From: Talpa occidentalis
Taxonomy: Eukaryota > Chordata > Mammalia > Eulipotyphla > Talpidae
Assembly (NCBI RefSeq): GCF_014898055.3
Contig: NW_023601433.1
Coordinates: 24,789,641 to 24,853,640 of the forward strand
Direction: 5' to 3'
Length of the DNA: 64,000 nucleotides
The notes below the pieces were generated by a model. That model did no database searches. It was not told where the DNA came from and saw only the letters and a program-made list of their open reading frames with translations. A program made the position numbers and the translations under genes. This document shows positions 47,092-60,160 of this stretch, piece by piece; the first letter of the stretch is position 1, and every line of letters begins with the position of its first letter.

Positions 47092-47168
47092 TCTTTTTGA
47101 TGGATGGCTGTTGTTATGCAAGTTTCACTTTTCTCCAATTGAATTACTGATATTGTTTCTCACACCAG
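47092..47168. repeat. Inverted repeat, arm 2
   Basis: Reverse complement of 43412-43489, bounded by gttcac on the left and gtgaac on the right, 3.6 kb away from its partner. Confidence 0.9.
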
Positions 47169-47893
47169 CGTGAACACAGAAAAATTAGGGGATGGACAGT
47201 TCTGTAGGACTTAGGTTAGTGTCACAGCCATGGAGGAGACCATTTTCTTCTTCGGCTGTATTTTGCAATACCCAATCAGAATTATTTAGTATTTTTGGTA
47301 CTACTCTACTTTATATCAAACCACCTCTTTGTGACATTCAATGGACAACAAAACGGTGGAACAATAAAAATTTATAAAATCTTATAAGAAAATATTCTGA
47401 ATGTTTCTATTAATTGAATTTGTAGATCACTGTAAATAGAGCTCAAAGTATTTACAGCAACAGATCTCCTCAACAAAGTCACTAAACAAAGCAAATGACA
47501 AAATTAAAAAAAAAAAAACAACAAATATAGGACATAGGACTGAAAAATTGAGGCTGAGTGTGGGAGAGTTAGACAGGGTGACAACACAAAGGAGGGGCCT
47601 ACGGTCTAGAGTAAAGCAGTGTGGGTGTGATGGTGGAGGGTGTCCTGTGGTAGCATCCATCTGATGAGGTGTGAACTTATCCCCTAAATCATACACAGGT
47701 TGTAAATGAATGTTCCCTCAACAAAGGGGCAAAACACAAAGTGATTCTCATAGTTCATAGTTTGGCAGTATTAGTCTGATCAGGGTGAGATTTCTCTTGC
47801 CTTGGACTGTCAACTGTATTATGCTGCTTGTTTCCCACACAGTAATCACTGCTAACAATCCTTTAAACTGAAAGGAAAGTTTATAGATTTTAC

Positions 47894-48049
47894 CTTCGGG
47901 GAATCTCAACTGGGTCATGACTCCTGTGATTCACATTCACTGGAAGGGCAGGACCACTCTTCTTGTTGATTTGGCCAACAGATTTTGATGAAGGTGTTAA
48001 AATATTGTTTCGCTTTTTTGCTAACTTCTTCAGGAAACCAAGAACCCTC
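47894..48049 (-). CDS. ANKRD26-family linker exon, cassette copy 4
   Basis: A 156-bp exon, acceptor tttcaag|G, donor CGAAG|gtaaaa, open in phase 2-2. It encodes RVLGFLKKLAKKRNNILT … SVGQINKKSGPALPVNVNHR and ends DPVEIPR. Both splice sites are intact. The same exon reappears with compensating 1-bp indels at 53487-53642 because of the apparent assembly duplication. This copy, free of indels, should be preferred. Confidence 0.8.
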
Positions 48050-48176
48050 CTTGAAAAACAAAAGTAACAACAACATATGCAGGAAAATACTTCTTTGCTT
48101 CAAAGCCACAAGTCCAATTCTGATACCATGTAATAGTACATTTATGATATGCTGTAGGTGAGCATCTGGGAGGTTT

Positions 48177-48191
48177 TAAAATGGGGGTATA
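48177..48191. repeat. 5' target-site duplication of the full-length L1
   Basis: taaaatgggggtata, identical to 60256-60270 (3' side) and, through the false duplication, to 53770-53784. Confidence 0.93.
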
Positions 48192-49556
48192 GGGAGGGGG
48201 CGGAGCAACATGGCGGCGAGGAGAAGCTGCGAGTAAGATCTCCCATTAAAAAAAGTGAATAGGGAGGAAAAGCGGCAGGTCCCAGTGAGAACTGGGACAC
48301 GGAAGATAAACGGGTGACTCCAGCAAACTGCCCAAAGAAGAAAGTGGCCATAAAAGAGGACCAGAAGGGAGGGAAGCGCAGAACCCTGCTCCCCTCCCCC
48401 GCCCACAGAGGCGGCACTCTCCGACCGGCAGAGGGGAGGAAACAACAAACCAAAACGGCCAACAAGAAAAACGGACGCAGCAAGCGGGACTGTGAGTGGA
48501 AAGGAACTATTTCAGCCACCACACCCCGTGAACGGGAGCTGTGGAGAACCCTGCAGGATTCGCCGCGGCGGTGAGCGAACGGCTCCGGGCGCCATTAGAG
48601 AAGAACAAAGACCCCGGGAGACGCGCACACAGCCCGGGCTGCCGGTAAGCTTGCGCGGATAGCGGTGCGCTCGGCGCGCTTGAAAAGCAAGTGCAGACCA
48701 GGATCGCGGCTGCCCAGGTCCCCGCGCCTGCGACCTAGGCTTGGGAGACGACCTAGGCTTGCGGGGAGACGCGCGGAGGTCCTCACTGAGGTGAAGGTCC
48801 CTCCCTGAGTGAGCAGGAACCAGGCGCCCAGGCAGGGGAGCGGTGCAAAAGGCGCCCTTCCCGCGCCACTGAACTGGGCTACAGCCCGCGTCCTGGAACT
48901 GAGGGCTTTGGAACTGAGACCCGGGGCACGAAATTAGGGGCGTGGGTTCCCCACGACGGTGGGGCACAAGGCAGACACAGCACCCCAAAGCCGTTGAGGT
49001 GTACCCTACCATCTCCGCTTTGCTCCCTGTCCCACGGCGTGGAAAATCAGCTCCCCAAGGGCTCTAGGAGAGATCTCTGGCGCCACCTAGCGACTTGTAG
49101 ACAGCACAGGCTCCTGAAGGAACTAGTGGCCAGCTGGGGAGTTAGCCCACACCCGGCCCCTTCCGAACAAGTAGTCTGAGCCCACAGGGAGAGCGAGCAC
49201 CCACAGCCAGGGCAGACCAGGCACGCAGAAGAGTGTGCCTGACACCGGACGCGCAGGGAGTGTGTCCCACATCACCATTTTAGAACAGGGACATTTCTTC
49301 AGTAAAGACTACCTGAAGAAGGCTTCCTCAGGAGCCAGAGGTGAGCGGGGGAAGTTCGCCCACGCCAGACCCCCTCTGGCCTGCAGTCCAAGCCCAGAGG
49401 GGGAGCAGGAACCCACCGCCGGGGCAGACCAGGCGCACAGGGGAGTGTGTCCCCACATCGACATTTTAGGACAGGGACCTTTCTCCAATAAAGACTGCTT
49501 GAAACTGACAGATGACTCCAGGAGGAACCAGAGGGGAGAAGAGAAGCCCACCCAAG

Positions 49557-50582
49557 ATGCCGGCCAGTCCCAACAACACAGTGTCCCAACGCATACGGCA
49601 AATTAGAAAACAGACAGTAGGGAGGAGAAGAACCACACGCAACCTAGCAACTCTCCAGAGAAAAAGCACACCACAAAAAGAAAACCAGCCCCCAGATTGC
49701 AACGACAGTAACTTGGAAGAACTTCTGAGCCTTCCAGAAAGAGAATTTAAAATTGCCGTGATTAAAAAACTGAGAGAAGTCATAAAGGAAAACAATGATA
49801 AGGGAAAAATAATCAACGATCAGAAGAATGAAATTGAGTCCCTAAAGAGGGAAGTAAAAGAAATGCAGGAGATCAAAGAATTAGTGGAAGAACTAAAGAA
49901 TTCTGGGAAAAGCAATGAAAGCAGAATTGATGAAATGGAAGAACGAATAAGTGCTCTTGAAGACACAGAAATAAAAAGAACCAAAACAGAAAAGGAAAGA
50001 GAAGTATGAAGGAAAAAGAATGAAGAAAGACTTCGGGAACTATCTGACTCCATGAGGAAAGGAAATATAAGAGTTATAGGAATACCAGAAGGAGAGGAGA
50101 GAGAAGTAGGAACAGAGAAAATATTCAAAGAGATAATTGAAGAGAACTTCCCAAATGTGAAGAAGGAGCTGAAAATTGATATACAAGAAGCAAGAAGAAC
50201 ACCAAACTTCCACGACGAAAGAAAAAATACAGCAAGACACATAATAGTAAAGCTCCCAAGAATCCAGTACAAGGAAAAAATAATGAAGCTGGCAAGAGGG
50301 AAGAAACAGATAACATTCAAAGGAAAGCCAATCAGGCTGACATCAGACTTCTCCGAAGAAACACTACGGGCAAGGAGAGAGTGGAGGGACATAGTCAACA
50401 GACTCCAAGAAAACAGATGCCAACCAAGAATACTCTATCCCGCAAAGCTCTCCTTCCTCTTTGAAGAAAGAATATGGACCTTCCCAGACAAACAGAAACT
50501 CCGGAATTTCATTGCAAATAAACCCCCACTCCAAAAAATACTACAAGGAGTCCTAAAGCCAGAACCTCAGAGGGACGAATAA
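49557..50582 (+). pseudogene. L1 ORF1, one in-frame stop (first rendering)
   Basis: From the ATG at 49557 the frame encodes a 341-codon ORF1p, interrupted only by TGA at 50007-50009 in the coiled coil. It has an N-terminal basic region (TVSQRIRQIRKQTVGRR), a long heptad coiled coil ending EERISALEDTEIKRTKTEK, an RRM-region IRVIGIPEGEEREVG and a C-terminal domain (LRARREWRDIVNRLQ). The same TGA is in the second rendering, so it is a real mutation. A protein re-starting after the stop would lack most of the trimerising coiled coil. Confidence 0.92.
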
Positions 50583-50657
50583 CAATGAAAGAAGGCCAAA
50601 AAAAAAAAAAAGTTATTAAAAGAATAAATAAATAAGATCAAAGGAAAGACAAACACA

Positions 50658-53328
50658 ATGGCAAATACAGATGTTAACATATCAATATTAACTCTAAATG
50701 TAAATGGACTAAACTCTTCAATAAAAAGACACAGAGTTGCAGCCTGGATTAAGAAACAAAACCCAACCTTTTGCTGTCTCCAGGAAACACATTTAGCTAC
50801 AAAAGATAAAAATAGGCTCAAAGTCAAAGGATGGAAAACAATCCTACAAGCAAATGGGCCAAAAAAGAAAGCAGGAAAAGCTATACTTATATCAGATAAA
50901 ACAGATTTCAAACTCAAAAAGATAAAAAGACACCCCAATGGTAACTACATTATGATCAAGGGGACAATACTTCAAGAAGAAATAACACTCATTAACATAT
51001 ACTCACCAAACGAAGGAGCACCAAAATATATCAGACAACTGTTGTCTTCTCTGAAACAGACATCAGAGAAAAACACATACGTAGTGGGAGACTTCAACAC
51101 ACCACTATCAACAATGGATAGATCAACAAGACAAAAAATAAGTAAAGAAACCAAAGCTCTAAATAAGGACCTAGAGCAATTGGGCTTAACAGACATCTAT
51201 AGAACACTAAACCCCAAAAAAACGGAGTACACACATTTTTCTCAAGCGCACACGGATCATTCTCCAGGATCGATCACATACTGGGTCACAAGACAAACAT
51301 CAACAGATACACCAAGATTGAAATCATACCAACCATCTTTTCTGACCATGAAGGCATCAAACTAGAACTAAACCATAAAAAGAAGGCAAGGAACTTTCCT
51401 ACCTCATGGAGATTAAAACCACACTACTGGAAGACCACTGGACTAATGAGGAGATCAAAGGAAATTAAAAATTTTTTGAATTGAACGACAAGGAGGACAC
51501 CAATATCCTAATGTATGGGATGGCAGCAAAAGCAGTAATAAGAGGAAAATATAGCAATAGAAGCTCACATCAAGAAACAAGAAAGAAACTCAAGAAACAA
51601 CCTAATCTCGAAGCTCAAAGATCTAGAAAAAGAACAACAAAAAACCCCAAAACCAGTAGAAGAAAAGAAATAATAAAAACCCAAAGCAGAAATTAAATGA
51701 ATTGAAACTAAAAAACAATCCAAAGATCAATGAAACCAAGAGCTGGTTCTTTGAAAAAATCAATAAAATAGACAAACCCCTAGCCAGGCTCACAAAAGGA
51801 AAAAGGGAGAAAGCACAAATAACACAGGATCATCAATGAAAGAGGAGAAATCACAACGGACACAGAGCAGAAATAAAAAGAATAATCAGTAACTACTATG
51901 AACAGTTATATGGAAATAAGTTAAATAATCTAGAGGAGATGGACCAAATTCCTACAACTCTACAATCACCCAAGCTAGATAAGAAGAAATAGAAAACCTA
52001 AACAGACCAATTACAATTAGCGAAATTGAAATGGTAATTCAAAAACCTCCCCAAAAACAAAAGCCCAGGACTTGATGGATTTACAATGAATTCTACCAAA
52101 CATTCGAGACGAATTAGTGCCTATCCTTCACAAACTCTTCCAAAAAATTGAGAAGGAAGGGACAATACCAAACACGTTTATGAAGCCAACATTACACTAA
52201 TACCAAAACCGAACAAGGACAACACAAAAAAGGAAACTACAGGCCAATCTCCCTAATGAACCACTGATGCAAAATCCTCAATAAAATTTTAGCCATCAGA
52301 ATCCAACAATGTTCATAAGATAATTCACCACGACCAAGTAGGATTCATTCCAGGGGCACAAGGATGGTTTAACATCCGAAAATCAATCAACGTTATCCAA
52401 CAACAAAACGAAAATATAAAAACCATATGATAATATCAATAGATGCTGAGAAAGCTTTCGACAAAGTGCAACACCCATTCATGATAAAATCCCTTGAAAT
52501 TCTTGGGATACAAGGAACATACCTCAACATCATAAAGGCCATCTATGACAAGCCAACAGCCAGCATTCATTCTCAATGGTGAAAAGCTGAAAGCAATTCC
52601 ATTAAGATCTGGAACAAGACAAGGATGTCCACTCTCACCACTGCTTTTCAATATAATACTGGAAGTCCTAGCCAGGGCAATAAGACAAGAGAAAGACATC
52701 CAAGGAATCCCAAATAGGAAAAGAAGAAGTCAAACTATCACTATTTGCCAGACGATATGCTATTATACATAGAGAACCCCAAAAACTCCACAGAAAAGCT
52801 TAATTCAACTCATCAATCAGTTCAGTAAAGTGGCAGCGATACAAAATCAACATGCAAAAGTCAGTAGCCTTCCTATACACAAACAAATAAATCTGAAGAA
52901 GAAGAAATCAAAAAAAACCATCCCTTTTGTTATTGAAACAAAAAAATCAAATAGTTGGGAATAAATCTAACAAAAGAGATAAAGGACCTATACAAAGAAA
53001 ACTATAAAACACTGTTAAAAGAAATAGAAGAAGACACAAAGAAATGGAGAGACCTCCCCTGCTCGTGGATTGGAAGAATAAACATTATTAAAATGGCCAT
53101 CCTTCCAAAAGCAATATACAGATTCAATGCTATTCCAATCAAAATTTCAATGTCATTCTTCAAAGAAATAGAAACAATTATTGATGAAAATTCATATGGA
53201 ATCACAAAAAACCCCGAATAGCCAAAGCTCTCCTGAAAAAAAAAAGAAGGGAATGGAGCATTACACTCCCAGACTTCAAACTATACTACAGCCATAATCA
53301 ATCAAAACTGCATGGTATTGGAACAAGA
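50658..53328 (+). pseudogene. L1 ORF2, first rendering (endonuclease open, rest broken by indels)
   Basis: Codons 50658-51365 are open and give the endonuclease domain (SILTLNVNGLNSSIKRH, QETHLATKDKNR, VVGDFNTPLS). Beyond ~51.2 kb, frequent 1-bp indels destroy the frame up to the gap. The same bases in the second rendering (57286-58548) are open for 420 codons, so the breaks here are most likely sequence errors near a contig end. Confidence 0.9.
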
Positions 53329-53428
53329 NNNNNNNNNNNNNNNNNNNNNNNNNNNNNNNNNNNNNNNNNNNNNNNNNNNNNNNNNNNNNNNNNNNNNNNN
53401 NNNNNNNNNNNNNNNNNNNNNNNNNNNN
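53329..53428. other. Assembly gap (100 N)
   Basis: Exactly 100 Ns between two renderings of the same 5.49-kb sequence, so it probably represents a negative gap (overlap) rather than missing DNA. Confidence 0.99.
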
Positions 53429-53486
53429 CCACACAGTAATCACTGCTAACAATCCTTTAAACTGAAAGGAAAGTTATAGATTTTAC

Positions 53487-53642
53487 CTTCGGGGAATCTC
53501 ACTGGGTCATGACTCCTGTGATTCACATTCACTGGACGGGCAGGGACCACTCTTCTTGTTGATTTGGCCAACAGATTTTGATGAAGTGTTTAAAATATTG
53601 TTTCGCTTTTTTGCTAACTTCTTCAGGAAACCAAGAACCCTC
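53487..53642 (-). CDS. Duplicate rendering of linker exon cassette 4
   Basis: The same exon as 47894-48049, with two 1-bp deletions and two 1-bp insertions that restore overall length but shift internal frames. It should not be counted as an additional cassette. Confidence 0.8.
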
Positions 53643-55144
53643 CTTGAAAAACCAAAAGTAACAACAACATATGCAGGAAAATACTTCTTGCTTCAAACCA
53701 CAAGTCCAATTCTGATACCATGTAATAGTACATTTATGATTATGCTGTAGGTGAGCATCTGGGAGGTTTTAAAATGGGGGTATAGGGAGGGGCGGAGCAA
53801 CATGGCGGCGAGGAGAAGCTGCGAGTAAGATCTCCCATTAAAAAAAGTGAATAGGAGGAATAAGCGGCAGGTCCAGTGAGAACTGGGACACGGAAGATAA
53901 ACGGGTGACTCCAGCAAACTGCCCAAAGAAGAAAGTGGCCATAAAAGAGGACCAGAAGGGAGGGAAGCGCAGAACCCTGCTCCCCTCCCCGCCCACAGAG
54001 GCGGCACTCTCCGACCGGCAGAGGGGAGGAAAACAACAAACCAAAACGGCCAACAAGAAAAAACGGACGCAGCAAGCGGGACTGTGAGTGGAAAGGAACT
54101 ATTCAGCCACCACACCCCGTGAACGGGAGCTGTGGAGAACCCTGCAGGATTCGCCGCGGCGGTGAGCGAACGGCTCCGGGCGCCATTAGAGAAGAACAAA
54201 GACCCCGGGAGACGCGCACACAGCCCGGGCTGCCGGTAAGCTTGGCGGATAGCGGTGCGCTCGGCGCGCTTGAAAAGCAAGTGCAGACCAGGATCGCGGC
54301 TGCCCAGGTCCCCGCGCCTGCGACCTAGGCTTGGGAGACGACCTAGGCTTGCGGGGAGACGCGCGGAGTCCTCACTGAGGTGAAGGTCCCTCCCTGAGTG
54401 AGCAGGAACCAGGCGCCCAGGCAGGGGAGCGGTGCAAAAGGCGCCCTTCCCGCGCCACTGAACTGGGCTACAGCCCGCGTCCTGGAAACTGAGGGCTTTG
54501 GAACTGAGACCCGGGGCACGAAATTAGGGGCGTGGGTCCCCACGACGGTGGGGCACAAGGCAGACACAGCACCCCAAAGCCGTTGTGGTGTACCCTACCA
54601 TCTCCGCTTTGCTCCCTGTCCCACGGCGTGGAAAATCAGCTCCCCAAGGGCTCTAGGAGAGATCTCTGGCGCCACCTAGCGACTTGTAGACAGCACAGGC
54701 TCCTGAAGGAAACTAGTGCCAGCTGGGGAGTTAGCCCACACCCGGCCCCTTCCGAACAAGTAGTCTGAGCCCACAGGGAGAGCGAGCACCCACAGCCAGG
54801 GCAGACCAGGCACGCAGAAGAGTGTGCCTGACACCGGACGCGCAGGGAGTGTGTCCCACATCACCATTTTAGAACAGGGACATTCTTCAGTAAAGACTAC
54901 CTGAAGAAGGCTTCCTCAGGAGCCAGAGGTGAGCGGGGGAAGTTCGCCCACGCCAGACCCCCTCTGGCCTGCAGTCCAAGCCCAGAGGGGGAGCAGGAAC
55001 CCACCGCCGGGGCAGACCAGGCGCACAGGGGAGTGTGTCCCCACATCGACATTTTAGGACAGGGACCTTTCTCCAATAAAGACTGCTTGAAACTGACAGA
55101 TGACTCCAGGAGGAACCAGAGGGGAGAAGAGAAGCCCACCCAAG

Positions 55145-56168
55145 ATGCCGGCCAGTCCCAACAACACAGTGTCCCAACGCATACGGCAAATTAGAAAACA
55201 GACAGTAGGGAGGAGAAGAACCACACGCAACCTAGCAACTCTCCAGAGAAAAAGCACACCACAAAAAGAAAACCAGCCCCCAGATTGCAACGACAGTAAC
55301 TTGGAAGAACTTCTGAGCCTTCCAGAAAGAGAATTTAAAATTGCCGTGATTAAAAAACTGAGAGAAGTCATAAAGGAAAACAATGATAAGGGAAAAATAA
55401 TCAACGATCAGAAGAATGAAATTGAGTCCCTAAAGAGGGAAGTAAAAGAAATGCAGGAGATCAAAGAATTAGTGGAAGAACTAAAGAATTCTGGGAAAAG
55501 CAATGAAAGCAGAATTGATGAAATGGAAGAACGAATAAGTGCTCTTGAAGACACAGAAATAAAAAGAACCAAAACAGAAAAGGAAAGAGAAGTATGAAGG
55601 AAAAAGAATGAAGAAAGACTTCGGGAACTATCTGACTCCATGAGGAAAGGAAATATAAGAGTTATAGGAATACCAGAAGGAGAGGAGAGAGAAGTAGGAA
55701 AGAGAAAATATTCAAAGAGATAATTGAAGAGAACTTCCCAAATGTGAAGAAGGAGCTGAAAATGATATACAAGAAGCAAGAAGAACACCAAACTTCCACG
55801 ACGAAAGAAAAAATACAGCAAGACACATAATAGTAAAGCTCCCAAGAATCCAGTACAAGGAAAAAATAATGAAGCTGGCAAGAGGGAAGAAACAGATAAC
55901 ATTCAAAGGAAAGCCAATCAGGCTGACATCAGACTTCTCCGAAGAAACACTACGGGCAAGGAGAGAGTGGAGGGACATAGTCAACAGACTCCAAGAAAAC
56001 AGATGCCAACCAAGAATACTCTATCCCGCAAAGCTCTCCTTCCTCTTTGAAGAAAGAATATGGACCTTCCCAGACAAACAGAAACTCCGGAATTTCATTG
56101 CAAATAAACCCCCACTCCAAAAAATACTACAAGGAGTCCTAAAGCCAGAACCTCAGAGGGACGAATAA
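55145..56168 (+). pseudogene. L1 ORF1, second rendering
   Basis: The same ORF1 as at 49557, with the shared TGA at 55595-55597. Two 1-bp deletions near 55700 and 55763 are absent from the first rendering, and I attribute these to sequence error. Ends with PEPQRDE and a TAA at 56166-56168. Confidence 0.9.
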
Positions 56169-56242
56169 CAATGAAAGAGGGCCAAAAAAAAAAAAAGTTA
56201 TTAAAAGAATAAATAAATAAGATCAAAGGAAAGACAAACACA

Positions 56243-59200
56243 ATGGCAAATACAGATGTTAACATATCAATATTAACTCTAAATGTAAAATGGACTAAAC
56301 TCTTCAATAAAAAGACACAGAGTTGCAGCCTGGATTAAGAAAACAAAACCCAACCTTTTGCTGTCTCCAGGAAACACATTTAGCTACAAAAGATAAAAAT
56401 AGGCTCAAAGTCAAAGGATGGAAAACCAATCCTACAAGCAAATGGGCCAAAAAAGAAAGCAGGAAAAGCTATACTTATATCAGATAAAACAGATTTCAAA
56501 CTCAAAAAGATAAAAAGACACCCCAATGGTAACTACATTATGATCAAGGGGACAATACTTCAAGAAGAAATAACACTCATTAACATATACTCACCAAACG
56601 AAGGAGCACCAAATATATCAGACAACTGTTGTCTTCTCTGAAAACAGACATCAGAGAAAACACATACGTAGTGGGAGACTTCAACACACCACTATCAACA
56701 ATGGATAGATCAACAAGACAAAAAATAAGTAAAGAAACCAAAGCTCTAAATAAGGACCTAGAGCAATTGGGCTTAACAGACATCTATAGAACACTAAACC
56801 CCAAAAAAACGGAGTACACATTTTTCTCAAGCGCACACGGATCATTCTCCAGGATCGATCACATACTGGGCACAAGACAAACATCAACAGATACACCAAG
56901 ATTGAAATCATACCAACCATCTTTTCTGACCATGAAGGCATCAAACTAGAACTAAACCATAAAAAGAAGGCAAGGAACTTTCCTACCTCATGGAGATTAA
57001 AAAACCACACTACTGGAAGACCACTGGACTAATGAGGAGATCAAAGAAGAAATTAAAAAATTTTTTGAATTGAACGACAAGGAGGACACCAATATCCTAA
57101 ATGTATGGGATGCAGCAAAAGCAGTAATAAGAGGAAAATATATAGCAATAGAAGCTCACATCAAGAAACAAGAAAGAACTCAAAGAAACAACCTAATCTC
57201 GAAGCTCAAAGATCTAGAAAAAGAACAACAAAAAAACCCCAAAACCAGTAGAAGAAAAGAATAATAAAAACCAAAGCAGAAATAAATGAAATTGAAACTA
57301 AAAAAAACAATCCAAAAGATCAATGAAACCAAGAGCTGGTTCTTTGAAAAAATCAATAAAATAGACAAACCCCTAGCCAGGCTCACAAAGGAAAAAAGGG
57401 AGAAAGCACAAATAAACAGGATCATCAATGAAAGAGGAGAAATCACAACGGACACAGCAGAAATAAAAAGAATAATCAGTAACTACTATGAACAGTTATA
57501 TGGAAATAAGTTTAATAATCTAGAGGAGATGGACAAATTCCTACAACTCTACAATCACCCAAAGCTAGATAAAGAAGAAATAGAACACCTAAACAGACCA
57601 ATTACAATTAGCGAAATTGAAATGGTAATCAAAAACCTCCCCAAAAACAAAAGCCCAGGACTTGATGGATTTACAAATGAATTCTACCAAACATTCAGAG
57701 ACGAATTAGTGCCTATCCTTCACAAACTCTTCCAAAAAATTGAGAAGGAAGGGACAATACCAAACACGTTCTATGAAGCCAACATTACACTAATACCAAA
57801 ACCGAACAAGGACAACACAAAAAAGGAAAACTACAGGCCAATCTCCCTAATGAACACTGATGCAAAAATCCTCAATAAAATTTTAGCCATCAGAATCCAA
57901 CAATGTATCCATAAGATAATTCACCACGACCAAGTAGGATTCATTCCAGGGGCACAAGGATGGTTTAACATCCGAAAATCAATCAACGTTATCCAACACA
58001 TCAACAAAAAGAAATATAAAAACCATATGATAATATCAATAGATGCTGAGAAAGCTTTCGACAAAGTGCAACACCCATTCATGATAAAATCCCTTGAAAT
58101 TCTTGGGATACAAGGAACATACCTCAACATCATAAAGGCCATCTATGACAAGCCAACAGCCAGCATCATTCTCAATGGTGAAAAGCTGAAAGCAATTCCA
58201 TTAAGATCTGGAACAAGACAAGGATGTCCACTCTCACCACTGCTTTTCAATATAATACTGGAAGTCCTAGCCAGGGCAATAAGACAAGAGAAAGACATCC
58301 AAGGAATCCAAATAGGAAAAGAAGAAGTCAAACTATCACTATTTGCAGACGATATGATATTATACATAGAGAACCCCAAAAACTCCACAGAAAAGCTAAT
58401 TCAACTCATCAATCAGTTCAGTAAAGTGGCAGGATACAAAATCAACATGCAAAAGTCAGTAGCCTTCCTATACACAAACAATAAATCTGAAGAAGAAGAA
58501 ATCAAAAAAACCATCCCTTTTGTTATTGAAACAAAAAAAATCAAATAGTTGGGAATAAATCTAACAAAAGAGATAAAGGACCTATACAAAGAAAACTATA
58601 AAACACTGTTAAAAGAAATAGAAGAAGACACAAAGAAATGGAGAGACATCCCCTGCTCGTGGATTGGAAGAATAAACATTATTAAAATGGCCATCCTTCC
58701 AAAAGCAATATACAGATCAATGCTATTCCAATCAAAATTTCAATGTCATTCTTCAAAGAAATAGAACAATTATTGATGAAATTCATATGGAATCACAAAA
58801 AAACCCCGAATAGCCAAAGCTCTCCTGAAAAAAAAAGAAGGGAATGGAGGCATTACACTCCCAGACTTCAAACTATACTACAAAGCCATAATCATCAAAA
58901 CTGCATGGTATTGGAACAAGAATAGACATACAGACCAATGGAATCGAATAGAAAATCCAGAAATAAATCCACAGATTATGGTCAACTAATCTTTGACAAA
59001 GGAGCAAAGACTATGCATTGGAGCAAAGAAAGTTTGTTCAATAAATGGTGCTGGGAAAACTGGGTCGCTACATGCAAAAGAATGAAGCTTGACCACTACC
59101 TCACACCATACACAAAAATCAACTCAAAATGGATTAAAGAACTAGACATAAGACCTGAAACCATAAAATATATAGAAGGAAATATAGGCGAAACACTACG

Positions 59201-60069
59201 TGATCTGCACATCAAAGACATCTTTACAGACACATCACCCAAAGCAGTGATAGTGAAGGCAAAGATAAACAGCTGGGACTACATCAAATTAAAGAGCTTC
59301 TGCACAGCAAAAGAGACAATAACAAAAACAAAGAGAAACCCCACCAACTGGGAGAACATTTTTGCACCCAACACTAATGATAAAGGACTGATCACAAAAA
59401 TCTGCAAAGAGCTGATGAGACTCAGCAACAACAAAAAAATAATCCAGTCAAAAAATGGGCAGAAGAGCTAAAAAGAAACTTCTCTGAAGAGGAAATGCAA
59501 ATGGCCAACAGGCATATGAAAAAATGTTCAACATCACTTGCCATCAGGGAAATGCAAATCAAAACTACCATGAGATACCATCTTACACCAGTGAGAATGG
59601 CACATATTAAAAAAACTAGCAACAACAAATGCTGGCGAGGGTGTGGAGAAAAAGAACTCTTCTGCACTGTTGGTGGGAGTGCAAACTGGTCCAACCACTG
59701 TGGAGAGCTGTGTGGAGATTTCTGGACCTACTAAACATAGAGCTTCCATATGATCCAGCAATTCCACTCCTAGGTATTTACCCAAAGGACACAGAAACAT
59801 CAATTCCAAAGAACACCTGCACCCCTATGTTTATAGCAGCACTGTTTACAATAGCTAAGCTTTGGAAACAACCCAAATGCCCAAAAATAGATGACTGGAT
59901 CAAGAAGATGTGGTACATATATACCATGGAATATTACTCAGCATTCAAAAAAGATAAACACATGCAATTTGCAGCAACATGGATGGCGCTGGAAGGGATC
60001 ATGCTCAGCAAAATAAGCCAAAAAGAAAAAGAAAAATACCGGATGGTCTCACTCATAGCAGGAATCTAG
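56243..60069 (+). pseudogene. L1 ORF2, second rendering (reverse transcriptase core open)
   Basis: The endonuclease part (56243-56950) is broken by homopolymer indels that the first rendering lacks. The reverse-transcriptase part is open for 420 codons (57286-58548), with [44 protein letters not shown] and the catalytic LFADDMILY (~58340). A TAG at 58546-58548 is present in both renderings (family codon: tyrosine), so it is real. The frame then resumes to SLIAGI at 60066, with additional indels after 58.7 kb in sequence not covered twice. Confidence 0.92.
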
Positions 60070-60160
60070 AAAACTTAAATAAGGGACCAGGAAAATGAAT
60101 AACTATAAGAAAGTGAAAATCAAAATCAACAAAAAACTATGAACCAGAGACACTTTTAGG

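Larger units (their letters stand above)
44790..47893 (-). other. Cassette-array intron (between copies 3 and 4), with a deleted cassette
   Basis: Contains inter-cassette blocks at ~45000-45200, 45490-45650 and 45690-45960, a MITE at 45323-45404, and a second 'gggtgctttgg' marker block at 46509. An exon should follow that marker ~272 bp later but is missing (see the SINE at 46643-46811). The second arm of an inverted repeat is at 47092-47168. Confidence 0.65.
47835..53328. repeat. First copy of an apparent assembly duplication (contig end)
   Basis: This 5494-bp stretch matches 53429-58921 (5493 bp) end to end. One starts exactly at the far side of the 100-N gap and the other ends exactly at the near side. 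Differences are mostly single-base insertions or deletions, concentrated here after ~51.4 kb. The match includes single-copy intron (47835-48176), cassette exon 4 and the 5' four-fifths of an L1. Confidence 0.93.
48192..53328 (+). mobile_element. Full-length L1, first (duplicate, gap-truncated) rendering
   Basis: Starts at the L1 5' end (ggagggggcggagcaacatgg, directly after the target-site duplication). It runs through a GC-rich 5' UTR, ORF1 and most of ORF2 to the gap. The 3' end exists only in the second rendering at 53785-60255. I consider both the same insertion. It lies antisense within the cassette-array intron. Confidence 0.93.
53429..58921. repeat. Second copy of the apparent assembly duplication (contig start)
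   Basis: Matches 47835-53328. Single-base indels relative to the first copy are dense before ~57.1 kb, i.e. near this contig's start. Examples are in the cassette exon (ctca-ctggg, gggcagggacc) and early ORF2. Confidence 0.93.

Noticed and set aside
48512..49012. 166-codon minus-strand frame in the L1 5' UTR (and 53693-54280, 195 codons)
   Set aside because: GC-rich L1 5' UTR gives long antisense frames by composition; the sequence is L1 and shows no protein family.
53487..53642. A sixth independent cassette exon
   Set aside because: It is the same exon as 47894-48049 seen twice because of the apparent assembly duplication.
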